Assembly: GCF_900114915.1 (NCBI RefSeq) | Contig: NZ_FOUS01000001.1 | Span: 1 to 64,000 of the forward strand | Origin: Bradyrhizobium sp. Rc3b | Lineage (GTDB): Bacteria; Pseudomonadota; Alphaproteobacteria; Rhizobiales; Xanthobacteraceae | DNA: 64,000 bases | Direction: 5' to 3' | Position numbers and translations under genes: made by a program | Shown here: positions 36,851-44,954 of the stretch, piece by piece | Layout: the number at the start of each line of letters is the position of its first letter | Numbering within the stretch: position 1 is the stretch's first letter | Notes under the pieces: model-generated | What the model was told of the DNA's origin: nothing | The model's input: the letters and a program-made list of their open reading frames with translations, nothing else | The model's database searches: none

Positions 36851-37716
36851 GCATTGGCGGCAGTGCTGCGCTCAATGAGCACGAATTGCGCCATGGTCCA
36901 GGTGAAGTACCAGCGCAGCAGCCACGGAATCGGAATGATGAAAAGACAGCCGAGGCAAAACGCGACTGTGCGCCAAAGCAGATCAAGACCGGTGGCGGTG
37001 AAGACCATCTCGCGGCGCGTCCCGCTGACGTTGCGGCAAATCCACCGCGTCCACGCGGCCATGACCCAAGCCCAGCCGATGATCGTGAAGACCGCGAGGA
37101 ACGTCAGGATCTGCCAGCCGACGAAGCCCCAGACGCTGCCTGTGAACGTCATCCGCATCGGCTGACCGTTCGAGCTGATATTGGCGACCACCCAGCGAAT
37201 GAGCACCCAGGATAAAACGGCCTGAACTAGCACTCCGAAAATCTGGAGGAGGCTGTCGATATAGCCCAGACAGCCCGCCAGTCCCATCGCGATGAAGACG
37301 TACCAGATGTCTCCAACCTGTCCGGTAAAGGCGAGGTTCGGCCGCTGCGGAACGTGCATGCGCGGAAACAGCCAGCGATAATATCCTGTCCCGGTCCAGG
37401 GCGACGGGATCACCAGCAGACTGCCGATCATCACCAGGATCCACCATCCCGTGAACGACCAGACCGGCAGGTCCACCGATAGCGGACCGCCGCTGTCGCT
37501 GCCCGGACTTCCACCGACCGGCAATGACGGCGGCGCTGCGGCGCCGGAGATGATGCCCGGCACCTCGCCGGCTTTCTGCCAACCCGCCATCCCTTCCGCC
37601 CAGACCAGCGTATCGGCGCGCACGATGCCCTGGGCGATGAGGTCGCGAAACTGCGGCTCGGGAAACGGCCCCTTCTGCTGGCTGCCCGACGCGTGAAACC
37701 AGATGCGGTTCGACAT
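36847..37716 (-). CDS. GYF-DUF898 membrane protein, copy 2
   Basis: A 289-residue protein. Residues about 1-55 form a GYF_2-like domain (WFHASGSQQKGPFPEPQF, then TLVWAEGMAGWQKAGEVPG), a module thought to bind proline-rich peptides. A short Gly/Pro-rich linker leads to a DUF898-type membrane part with several tryptophan-rich helices and repeated conserved motifs (RPNLAFTGQVGDIW, SSNGQPMRMTFTGSVWGFVG). It is a paralogue of the upstream gene, 32 bases away and transcribed together. The function is unknown. Its last bases overlap the tesB end. Confidence 0.8.
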   Translation of the reverse strand: MSNRIWFHASGSQQKGPFPEPQFRDLIAQGIVRADTLVWAEGMAGWQKAGEVPGIISGAAAPPSLPVGGSPGSDSGGPLSVDLPVWSFTGWWILVMIGSLLVIPSPWTGTGYYRWLFPRMHVPQRPNLAFTGQVGDIWYVFIAMGLAGCLGYIDSLLQIFGVLVQAVLSWVLIRWVVANISSNGQPMRMTFTGSVWGFVGWQILTFLAVFTIIGWAWVMAAWTRWICRNVSGTRREMVFTATGLDLLWRTVAFCLGCLFIIPIPWLLRWYFTWTMAQFVLIERSTAANA

Positions 37717-37748
37717 CTTGTCCGTTCGCTACAAGCGGCCAGCAGCCA

Positions 37749-38648
37749 TTACATGGCCGCCTGCGACCCGCGCGGCGCAAGAACGGTCTCCGACGCGAAC
37801 CAGTTCATGATCCAGCGATACACCCACGGAATCGGGATGATCAGACTGCACAGGATCGCGGCGACGATGCCGCGCCACAGGATGCCGAGACCACTGCCCT
37901 TGAACACGATTTCGCGCCGCGTGCCTTCGATGCTGCGGCAGAACCAGCGCATCTGGGCTGCGGCAACCCAGGCCCAACCGATGATGGTGATGATGGAGAT
38001 CCCGAACAGCAGGCTCCAGCCGATATAGGCCCAGATCGAACCCGTGAAGCTCAAGCCCAGCGGCTGTCCGTTGGAGGCGAGGTTCGCGACCATCCATTTG
38101 ATCAGGAGCCAGTAGAGGACGATCTGGACGATGAAGAGCAGATTGCTCAGCAGCTGGCTGCCGACGAAGGCGAGCGCGATGGCGAGAACGATGAAGCCGA
38201 AATACCACGGCACCAGCGTCATCGCGCTCCCGGTGAAGCTGAGGTTCGGCCGCCCCGGGACCTTGACGCAGGACACGATCCATTGCGTGTACCAGACGAA
38301 CGCCCACGGCGCCGGAATGACGAAGATCATTCCGATCATCAAGACGATGCTGCGCCAGGTGAACTCGAGGACGCCGAAATCGACCGCCAGCGATCCCGCC
38401 ACTCCGCCTCCGCCGCCGGCATAACCACCGGAGCCCATCATCGGCGGGCCGCCCGCGGGGATCATTGGCGGCGCGCCGCCGCCCCCGACCAGGCCGGGGA
38501 TTTCGGCGGCCTTTTGCCAGCCGGCCATGCCCTCGGTCCACACCAGCGTATCCGGGCGCACGACGCCCTGGGCGACGAGATCGCGGAATTGCCCTTCCGG
38601 AAAGGGCCCCTGCTGCTTGCCCTCGGATGCGTAGAACCAACTCGCCAT
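37749..38648 (-). CDS. GYF-DUF898 membrane protein, copy 1
   Basis: A 299-residue protein with the same layout as its downstream neighbour: GYF_2 domain (WFYASEGKQQGPFPEGQF, TLVWTEGMAGWQKAAEIPG), a Gly/Pro-rich linker (residues about 58-88) and a DUF898-like membrane part with RPNLSFTGSAMTLVPWYFG and SNGQPLGLSFTGSIWAYIGW. The ATG at 38648 has GAGGGGA upstream. It is the first gene of the tandem pair and diverges from glnK across 236 bases. The two copies differ enough to be an old duplication. Confidence 0.8.
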   Translation of the reverse strand: MASWFYASEGKQQGPFPEGQFRDLVAQGVVRPDTLVWTEGMAGWQKAAEIPGLVGGGGAPPMIPAGGPPMMGSGGYAGGGGGVAGSLAVDFGVLEFTWRSIVLMIGMIFVIPAPWAFVWYTQWIVSCVKVPGRPNLSFTGSAMTLVPWYFGFIVLAIALAFVGSQLLSNLLFIVQIVLYWLLIKWMVANLASNGQPLGLSFTGSIWAYIGWSLLFGISIITIIGWAWVAAAQMRWFCRSIEGTRREIVFKGSGLGILWRGIVAAILCSLIIPIPWVYRWIMNWFASETVLAPRGSQAAM

Positions 38649-38833
38649 GAAGCGTCCCCTCAAAATACTTATGTACCGCTTGGCAGGCGCGGGTTCACCG
38701 CATCCATGCCAAAAATGCATTGTGAAGGATGAACGGATGCCCTGTACAGAGGCGGCCGTTCATAAGCTCAAACGTTTTTCCGCTTCAGTCTGCAACTTTT
38801 TTGTGCCATTTGCCCGGAAAGATGCCAGATTGA

Positions 38834-39223
<390 letters not shown>

Positions 39224-39354
39224 ATCTTAGTTTTTGACGCGTTTTCTTCACGCGAACCGATATCCACTTCGCTTGAAAACGCTTTGATCTTCTTCGATCG
39301 CACCGGGCAACGACGCCACAATGTGCGACGCCAATTGATGCCGGGGGGAACGAC

Positions 39355-40656
39355 ATGGCGGGATATTTGCGCCGCGCAGCTGCCATGGCTGCGCCGATCG
39401 GACTTGTGTCGATCATGGCTTCGCCGGCGCGCGCCGCGGCCTCCGAGATCAACACGGCCGACACCGCCTGGATGATCGTCGCCACCGCGCTGGTGCTGAT
39501 GATGACGATCCCGGGCCTGGCGCTGTTCTATTCCGGCATGGTGCGCAAGAAGAACGTGCTCGCCACCATGGCGCAGAGCCTCGCCGCGGTGACTTTGATC
39601 TCCATTCTCTGGGTCGCGTTCGGCTATTCGCTGTGCTTCGTCGGCGACGGCCCGTGGATCGGCACGCTCGACCGCTGGTTTCTCGCCGGCATGACCATGG
39701 ACAGCGTCAACCCGGCCGCGAAGACCATCCCGGAAGCGCTGTTCATGCTGTATCAGATGACGTTTGCCATCATCACGGTGGCGCTGGTCGCGGGCTCGGT
39801 TGCGGACCGGATGCGGTTCTCCGCCTATCTCCTGTTCTCCGTCGCCTGGTTCATCTTCGTCTACATTCCGCTGGCGCATTGGGTGTGGGGCGGCGGCTTC
39901 CTCGCCAGCATGGGCGTCTTGGATTTCGCCGGCGGTCTCGTGGTGCATCTGTCGGCCGGCACCGGCGGCCTCGTTGCGGCAAAGGTGATGGGGCGCCGTC
40001 ACGGCTACGGCACCGAAAATCTCTCGCCGTTCGATCTTTCGCTCGCGGTGATGGGCACCGGCCTGTTGTGGGTCGGCTGGTTCGGCTTCAACGGCGGCTC
40101 GGCGGGCGCGGCCAATTCACGCGCCGTAATGGCGATCATCGCGACCCATCTTGCCGCCTGCTCCGGCGCGCTGACCTGGGGCGCGATCGAGTGGTCGACG
40201 CGGCGCAAGCCGTCCGTGCTCGGCATGATTTCCGGCGCGGTGGCCGGGCTCGGCACCATCACGCCGGCCTCCGGCTTCGTCGCACCCTGGCACGGCATCG
40301 TCATCGGCATCATTGCGGGGGCGGTTTGCTATTGGGCCTGCACCTGGCTGAAGCATCGCTTCAACTATGACGATTCGCTCGACGTGTTCGGCGTCCACGG
40401 CATCGGCGGCCTGACCGGAGCCCTGCTCGCCGGCGTGTTCGCAACCAGCGCCATCGGCGGCACCGCCGGCCTGCTGGAGGGCCACCCGCAGCAGCTCCTG
40501 ATCCAGTTCTATGGCGTCGCCGTCACCTTTGTCTGGTCGGCTGGCCTGAGCTTCATCCTGCTAAAGCTGGTCGGCCTGTTCGTGCCCTTGCGCGTATCCC
40601 GTGAGCACGAACTCGAGGGGCTCGATATTTCGCAGCACGGCGAAGCCCTGCAATAA
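39355..40656 (+). CDS. amtB: Ammonium transporter (first copy)
   Basis: A 433-residue inner-membrane ammonium channel with a signal-like N-terminus (LVSIMASPARAAAS) and eleven helices. Both pore histidine stretches are present: VVHLSAGTGGLVAAKVMG and FGVHGIGGLTGALLAG, as are PGLALFYSGMVRKKN and GWFGFNGGSAGAAN. It would form trimers regulated by GlnK. The gap to glnK is 131 bases, longer than in the second pair. GGGGGG precedes the ATG. Confidence 0.96.
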   Translation: MAGYLRRAAAMAAPIGLVSIMASPARAAASEINTADTAWMIVATALVLMMTIPGLALFYSGMVRKKNVLATMAQSLAAVTLISILWVAFGYSLCFVGDGPWIGTLDRWFLAGMTMDSVNPAAKTIPEALFMLYQMTFAIITVALVAGSVADRMRFSAYLLFSVAWFIFVYIPLAHWVWGGGFLASMGVLDFAGGLVVHLSAGTGGLVAAKVMGRRHGYGTENLSPFDLSLAVMGTGLLWVGWFGFNGGSAGAANSRAVMAIIATHLAACSGALTWGAIEWSTRRKPSVLGMISGAVAGLGTITPASGFVAPWHGIVIGIIAGAVCYWACTWLKHRFNYDDSLDVFGVHGIGGLTGALLAGVFATSAIGGTAGLLEGHPQQLLIQFYGVAVTFVWSAGLSFILLKLVGLFVPLRVSREHELEGLDISQHGEALQ

Positions 40657-40966
40657 GCGGTGACGCTACTTAATTACCTCTACACTGCCCGACGCATGAG
40701 CAATATTGTGTCGGCAGCCTGTCATGCTCGCATTTTGAGCAGGCATGACCACGTTTTGGGCGCGACGGAATAGCGCACTGCACCGCAATGCGCGTTCATC
40801 GCGAAAACACCCGTTTTCATAGCCCGTTAGGCAACGCGCCCGATCTGGCACGGCATTTGATTCTAACGGTCCAGGCTGTGCCCGCGTAGTGAACTTTCTC
40901 CCTCGTGGCGAACCAGTCGAGAACGCCCGGCCACGTCCGGACCGGGCCCAAGCGGGGATAGGACCC
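40657..40966. other. Intergenic region between the two glnK-amtB pairs
   Basis: About 310 bases with no coding region. It contains a candidate -24/-12 promoter at 40846-40860 and a partial NtrC-like half site TGCACC near 40779. It is probably the control region of the second glnK-amtB pair. Confidence 0.5.
40846..40860 (+). promoter_or_regulatory. Candidate sigma-54 (-24/-12) promoter of glnK copy 2
   Basis: TGGCACGGCATTTGA fits the RpoN consensus TGGCACG-N4-TTGC at 14 of 15 positions counting the free spacer, with correct GG-to-GC spacing; the last C of TTGC is A here. It lies about 107 bases before the glnK start. Nitrogen-dependent NtrC activation would be expected. Confidence 0.45.
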
Positions 40967-41305
40967 ATGAAAATTGTTATGGCGATTATCAAGCCATTCA
41001 AGCTGGAAGAAGTCCGTGACGCCCTGACCGCCATCGGCGTTCACGGTCTCACGGTGACGGAAGTCAAGGGATATGGCCGCCAGAAGGGCCATACGGAAAT
41101 CTATCGCGGCGCCGAATATGCCGTGAGCTTCCTGCCCAAGATCAAGATCGAGGTCGCTGTCGCCTCCGACCAGGTCGACAAGACCATCGACGCCATCACG
41201 TCCGCCGCGAAAACCGGACAGATCGGCGACGGCAAGATCTTCGTCATCAACCTCGACCACGCGGTGCGCATCCGCACCGGCGAGGCCGATGCCGCGGCCC
41301 TTTGA
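40967..41305 (+). CDS. glnK: Nitrogen regulatory protein PII (second copy)
   Basis: A 112-residue PII protein very similar to the first copy, with the same T-loop RGAEY tyrosine (residue 51; context YRGAEYAVSFLPKIKIE) and [11 protein letters not shown]. Differences cluster in the region after the T-loop and at the C-terminus. The ATG at 40967 starts at the same residue as the first copy; the upstream in-frame extension is not family-like. It is 38 bases from amtB copy 2. Confidence 0.96.
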   Translation: MKIVMAIIKPFKLEEVRDALTAIGVHGLTVTEVKGYGRQKGHTEIYRGAEYAVSFLPKIKIEVAVASDQVDKTIDAITSAAKTGQIGDGKIFVINLDHAVRIRTGEADAAAL

Positions 41306-41343
41306 TTTCGCGCTCAACCTTTATCCAATCAGGAGTGAATAAT

Positions 41344-42792
41344 ATGACGTTCAAGCGTCCCTATGGCGCGGGATTGGCGGCTCTCGCAGTCGGCCTGTTC
41401 GCTGCGACCGCAGCCTACGCCGAGCCAACGGTCAACAAGGGAGACAACGCCTGGATGCTGACATCGACAGTGCTGGTGCTGTTGATGACGATCCCCGGCC
41501 TCGCGCTGTTCTACGGCGGTCTCGTCCGTTCCAAGAACATGCTCTCCGTCCTGATGCAGGTGTTCTACACCGTCTGCGTCGTCACCGTGATCTGGGCCGT
41601 GTACGGCTACAGCCTCACCTTCACCGGCGGTTCCGACTTCATCGGCGGCTTCTCCAAGGCCTTCATGATGGGCGTCACCACCGATACGAAGGCCGCGACC
41701 TTCTCGGTCGACGCCAACATCTCGGAGCTCATCTATGTCTGCTTCCAGATGACCTTCGCGGCGATCACGCCCGCCCTCATCGTCGGCGCCTTCGCCGAGC
41801 GCATGAAGTTCTCGGCGATCGCCCTGTTCATCCCGCTCTGGGTCACGCTGATCTACTTCCCGATCGCGCACATGGTCTGGTACTGGCAGGGTCCGGACCT
41901 GATCCAGGATGCGGCCAAGGCGCTCGCTGCCGCCACTGATGCGGCCGCGAAGACCGCGGCGCAGGCCAAGCTCGACGAGATTAATGCCGACGCCGGCTGG
42001 ATCTTCAAGAAGGGCGCGATCGACTTCGCGGGCGGCACCGTGGTGCACATCAACGCCGGCATCGCAGGCCTCGTCGGCGCTCTCCTGATCGGCAAGCGCG
42101 TCGGCTACGGCAAGGAGCTGATGGCCCCGCACTCGCTGACCATGTCGATGATCGGCGCCTCGCTGCTCTGGGTCGGCTGGTTTGGCTTCAACGCCGGCTC
42201 CAACCTCGAAGCCAACGGCGGCGCCGCCCTCGCCATGACCAACTCCTTCGTCGCCACCGCAGCCGCCGCGCTGTCGTGGATGTTCGCGGAGTGGATCATC
42301 AAGGGTCACCCGTCGGTGCTCGGCGTCATCTCCGGCGCTGTCGCGGGCCTCGTGGCGGTCACCCCTGCGGCCGGCTACTCCGGCGTCATGGGCGCGATCG
42401 TCCTCGGCCTCATCGTCGGCGTGGTCTGCCTGTTCTTCTGCACCGTCGTGAAGAACGCACTCGGCTACGATGACAGCCTCGACGTGTTCGGCGTGCACTG
42501 CGTCGGCGGCATCGTCGGCGCCATCGGCACCGGCATCCTCGTCAACCCCGCCCTCGGTGGCGCTGGCGTCATGGACTACACCGCGATCCCGCCGAAGGTC
42601 GGCGACTACGACTTCGCGGCGCAGATGATGTCCCAGATCTGGGGCGTCGGCACCACGCTGGTGTGGTCGGGCATCGGTTCGGCGATCCTCTACAAGGTCG
42701 TCGACGTGATCGTTGGGCTGCGGACCAATGTCGAGAGCGAGCGTGAAGGCCTCGACATCACCGAGCACACCGAGCGCGCCTACAACATGTAA
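41344..42792 (+). CDS. amtB: Ammonium transporter (second copy)
   Basis: A 482-residue ammonium transporter with a cleavable signal (LAALAVGLFAATAAYA), PGLALFYGGLVRSKNML, the pore-histidine stretches VVHINAGIAGLVGALL and FGVHCVGGIVGAIGTG, and WFGFNAGSNLEANGG. It has an insertion of about 30 residues after helix 5 (around AKALAAATDAAAKTAAQAK) that copy 1 lacks. AGGAG lies well upstream of the ATG. A strong hairpin terminator follows the gene. Confidence 0.96.
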   Translation: MTFKRPYGAGLAALAVGLFAATAAYAEPTVNKGDNAWMLTSTVLVLLMTIPGLALFYGGLVRSKNMLSVLMQVFYTVCVVTVIWAVYGYSLTFTGGSDFIGGFSKAFMMGVTTDTKAATFSVDANISELIYVCFQMTFAAITPALIVGAFAERMKFSAIALFIPLWVTLIYFPIAHMVWYWQGPDLIQDAAKALAAATDAAAKTAAQAKLDEINADAGWIFKKGAIDFAGGTVVHINAGIAGLVGALLIGKRVGYGKELMAPHSLTMSMIGASLLWVGWFGFNAGSNLEANGGAALAMTNSFVATAAAALSWMFAEWIIKGHPSVLGVISGAVAGLVAVTPAAGYSGVMGAIVLGLIVGVVCLFFCTVVKNALGYDDSLDVFGVHCVGGIVGAIGTGILVNPALGGAGVMDYTAIPPKVGDYDFAAQMMSQIWGVGTTLVWSGIGSAILYKVVDVIVGLRTNVESEREGLDITEHTERAYNM

Positions 42793-42805
42793 GTCTCCTC
42801 CCGGG

Positions 42806-42827
42806 CGTGGTCTCCTCGGAGACCACG
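42806..42827. repeat. Short inverted repeat after amtB copy 2
   Basis: Arms CGTGGTCTCC and GGAGACCACG are perfectly complementary across two bases. No T run follows, so it is not by itself a terminator; it may be part of a 3' stabilising structure before the terminator at 42876. Confidence 0.6.
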
Positions 42828-42875
42828 TCCAGAACTACGGTTCGGGCACATACCCGGCAATGCCCTGACCGTTGA

Positions 42876-42910
42876 GGGGCTCCAGCGCAAGCTGGAGCCC
42901 CTTTCTTTTT
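42876..42910 (+). terminator. Rho-independent terminator of the glnK-amtB copy 2 operon
   Basis: An eleven-base stem GGGGCTCCAGC / GCTGGAGCCCC with a stable GCAA tetraloop, followed by TTTCTTTTT. It is about 84 bases after the amtB stop codon. Confidence 0.93.
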
Positions 42911-43010
42911 GGCAGGGTGCTTTTTGATTTCACAGCCAAGAAAAGGATTGCCATTCCGCACCGCCGGCGCAGAAATATCGACCACAAGAAACGATAATCG
43001 GGAGGTCGTC

Positions 43011-43415
43011 ATGCGCTTGGAAGGCGGATGCTATTGCGGCGAAGTGCGTTACAAAGCCGAAGGTGATCCGATGATGCAGGCCCAGTGTCATTGCCGCGAG
43101 TGCCAGTACATCTCGGGCGGCGCACCCAACACCTTCATCGCGATGCCGGCGGCCGGCTTCAGCTACACCCTGGGGCAGCCCAAGCAGTTCACGCGCAAGG
43201 ATCTCGAACGCGCCGTCACGCGCGAATTCTGCGCCGAGTGCGGCACCCATCTGGTGACCAAGGTTCCCGGACTGCCGGCGGTGGTCGTGAAAGTCGGCAC
43301 GCTGGATGATCCGACCCAGTTCCATCCGCAGATGGCGATCTACACCTGCGACATCCAGGAGTTTCATGCGATCCCGGCGGGCATGAAGACATTCGAGAAG
43401 CTGCCGGGGCGCTGA
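43011..43415 (+). CDS. GFA (CENP-V/glutathione-dependent formaldehyde-activating) family protein
   Basis: A 134-residue zinc-binding protein. The GFA pattern is complete: GGCYCGEVRY near the start, AQCHCRECQYISGG and later FCAECGTHLVTKVPG, which provide the zinc cysteines. Few members truly activate formaldehyde, so the function is open. The ATG at 43011 follows GGGAGG by six bases. It is a single-gene unit. Confidence 0.9.
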   Translation: MRLEGGCYCGEVRYKAEGDPMMQAQCHCRECQYISGGAPNTFIAMPAAGFSYTLGQPKQFTRKDLERAVTREFCAECGTHLVTKVPGLPAVVVKVGTLDDPTQFHPQMAIYTCDIQEFHAIPAGMKTFEKLPGR

Positions 43416-43444
43416 AGTTCGAATCAAACCAAGGTGACGGTGCG

Positions 43445-43563
43445 CTCCCTCTCCCGCTTGCGGGGGAGGGCGGGGTGGGGGTGCCTCCGCGGGCGAGAAC
43501 CCCCAAGAGGAGAGAGCCCTCACCCGGCGCTACGCGCCGACCTCTCCCGCAAGCGGGAGAGGT
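43445..43563. repeat. Intergenic repeat (CTCTCCCGCTTGCGGG family)
   Basis: Left arm CTCCCTCTCCCGCTTGCGGG and right arm ACCTCTCCCGCAAGCGGGAG are each near-palindromic and mutually inverted, around a GC-rich middle with GGCGCTACGCGCC. Such CTCTCCC/GGGAGAG repeats are common between rhizobial genes. With 43564-43730 it fills the gap before the aminotransferase gene. Confidence 0.75.
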
Positions 43564-43632
43564 CGGGGGCCTCGCATCCCGTTGTTATCCGGCCTCATTA
43601 TTCCTGCTCTGGACGGACCCGCCCGCCGATGG

Positions 43633-43648
43633 TTAATCGCGTCTTAAC
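43633..43648 (+). promoter_or_regulatory. Candidate CtrA box upstream of the aminotransferase-ftsK genes
   Basis: TTAATCGCGTCTTAAC matches the CtrA full-site consensus TTAA-N7-TTAAC exactly and lies about 83 bases upstream of the aminotransferase start. The next gene is ftsK, a cell-division gene, so cell-cycle control would make sense. Confidence 0.55.
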
Positions 43649-43730
43649 CTCGCCCTATCTATGGTGAACTGAACCGCTTCCCGCCGGGGCCTTCGCGCGA
43701 CCGGCTGTTCCGAGAGTGCTGGCGCCCAGA

Positions 43731-44945
43731 ATGGTCATGACCGCTTCATCCCGTGCGCCACAGGCCAGTGGAAGCTCCGATACCGGACGCTCGCCCTTCG
43801 TCCGGCTGAACGAGCTGCTGGCGCCGCATCAACCCGGCAAGCCTTTGATTTCGCTCGCGGTCGGCGAGCCGCAGCACCCCGTGCCTGATTTCGTCGGCCC
43901 GGTGCTGGCCAAGCATATCGCCGATTTCGGCCGCTATCCGATGAACCAGGGCACCGACCCGTTCCGCCAGGCCGCGAGCACCTGGCTATCATCGCGCTTC
44001 AAGCTGCCGCGACCGCTCGACCCCAAGAGCGAGATTCTCGTCCTCAATGGCAGCCGCGAGGGGCTGTTCCTCGCCGCGATCGCGGCCGTCCGCTATGTCG
44101 GCCCGCGCCCCGGCAAACCGGCGATCCTGATGCCGAACCCGTTCTATCCGGTCTACGGCGCCGGCGCGGGTGCTGCAGCGTGCGAGCCGGTCTATCTGCC
44201 GACCACGGTCGAGAACGGCTTCCTGCCTGACCTCGATGCCATCGACGAGGCGACGCTGGCGCGCACGGTGGCGTTCTATCTGGCCTCGCCGGCCAATCCG
44301 CAGGGCTCGGTCGCCTCGCGCGACTACTTCACGCGCCTGAAGAGCCTCGCCGATCGCTATGGCTTCATGATCCTCAGCGACGAATGCTATTCGGAGATCT
44401 ATACCCGCGAAGCGCCGGGCAGTGCGCTCGAATGCGCCGGCCCCGATTTCACCCGCGTGGCTGCGTTCCAGTCACTGTCGAAGCGCTCCAACCTGCCGGG
44501 CCTGCGCGTCGGCTTTGCCGCCGGCGACAAGAAATTCATCGGCATGTTCCTGGAGCTGCGCAACATCGCGGCGCCGCAGGTGCCGGTGCCGCTCCAGCAT
44601 GTCGCGACCTTTGCCTATGGCGACGAGGCGCATGTCGAGGAGAACCGCCGGCTCTACCGGATCAAGTTCGATCTCGCCGACCAGATCATCGGCAACCGCT
44701 ACGGCTATCGCCGGCCTGATGCCGGCTTCTGCGTCTGGCTCAACACGTCCGAGATTGGAGATGACGTGTCGGTAACGCTGAAACTCTTCAAGGAAGCAGG
44801 CGTGCGCGCGGTGCCCGGCAGCTTTTTGGCGCGGCAACAGCCCGACGGCTTCAATCCCGGCGCAGGCTATATTCGCCTGGCGCTGGTGCAAGATGGCGAG
44901 ACCACGGCGCAGGCGCTGCACCGGCTGGTCGAGACTCTGGGTTAG
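43731..44945 (+). CDS. Aminotransferase class I/II (DapC-like)
   Basis: A 404-residue fold-type I PLP enzyme. It shows ISLAVGEPQHPVPDFV at the start of the large domain, the NPFYPVY and PANPQGSV loops, LSDECYSEIY and the PLP-binding lysine in SLSKRSNLPGLRVGF. The overall look is of the LL-diaminopimelate/succinyldiaminopimelate aminotransferase group (DapC), which acts in lysine and peptidoglycan precursor synthesis, but other substrates are possible. ATG codons at 43731 and 43737 are both usable. ftsK follows nine bases after its stop, so the two are co-transcribed. Confidence 0.85.
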   Translation: MVMTASSRAPQASGSSDTGRSPFVRLNELLAPHQPGKPLISLAVGEPQHPVPDFVGPVLAKHIADFGRYPMNQGTDPFRQAASTWLSSRFKLPRPLDPKSEILVLNGSREGLFLAAIAAVRYVGPRPGKPAILMPNPFYPVYGAGAGAAACEPVYLPTTVENGFLPDLDAIDEATLARTVAFYLASPANPQGSVASRDYFTRLKSLADRYGFMILSDECYSEIYTREAPGSALECAGPDFTRVAAFQSLSKRSNLPGLRVGFAAGDKKFIGMFLELRNIAAPQVPVPLQHVATFAYGDEAHVEENRRLYRIKFDLADQIIGNRYGYRRPDAGFCVWLNTSEIGDDVSVTLKLFKEAGVRAVPGSFLARQQPDGFNPGAGYIRLALVQDGETTAQALHRLVETLG

Positions 44946-44954
44946 GCGGGGCCC

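Noticed and set aside
38796..38818. Minus-strand TGGCAC...GTTGCA near 38800, resembling a sigma-54 promoter
   Set aside because: The spacer is two bases too long between the GG and GC elements and it points toward the GYF-DUF898 gene, not glnK.
42806..42827. Inverted repeat after amtB copy 2 as a terminator
   Set aside because: No T run follows and the possible loop is only about two to four bases; a much better terminator lies at 42876-42910.
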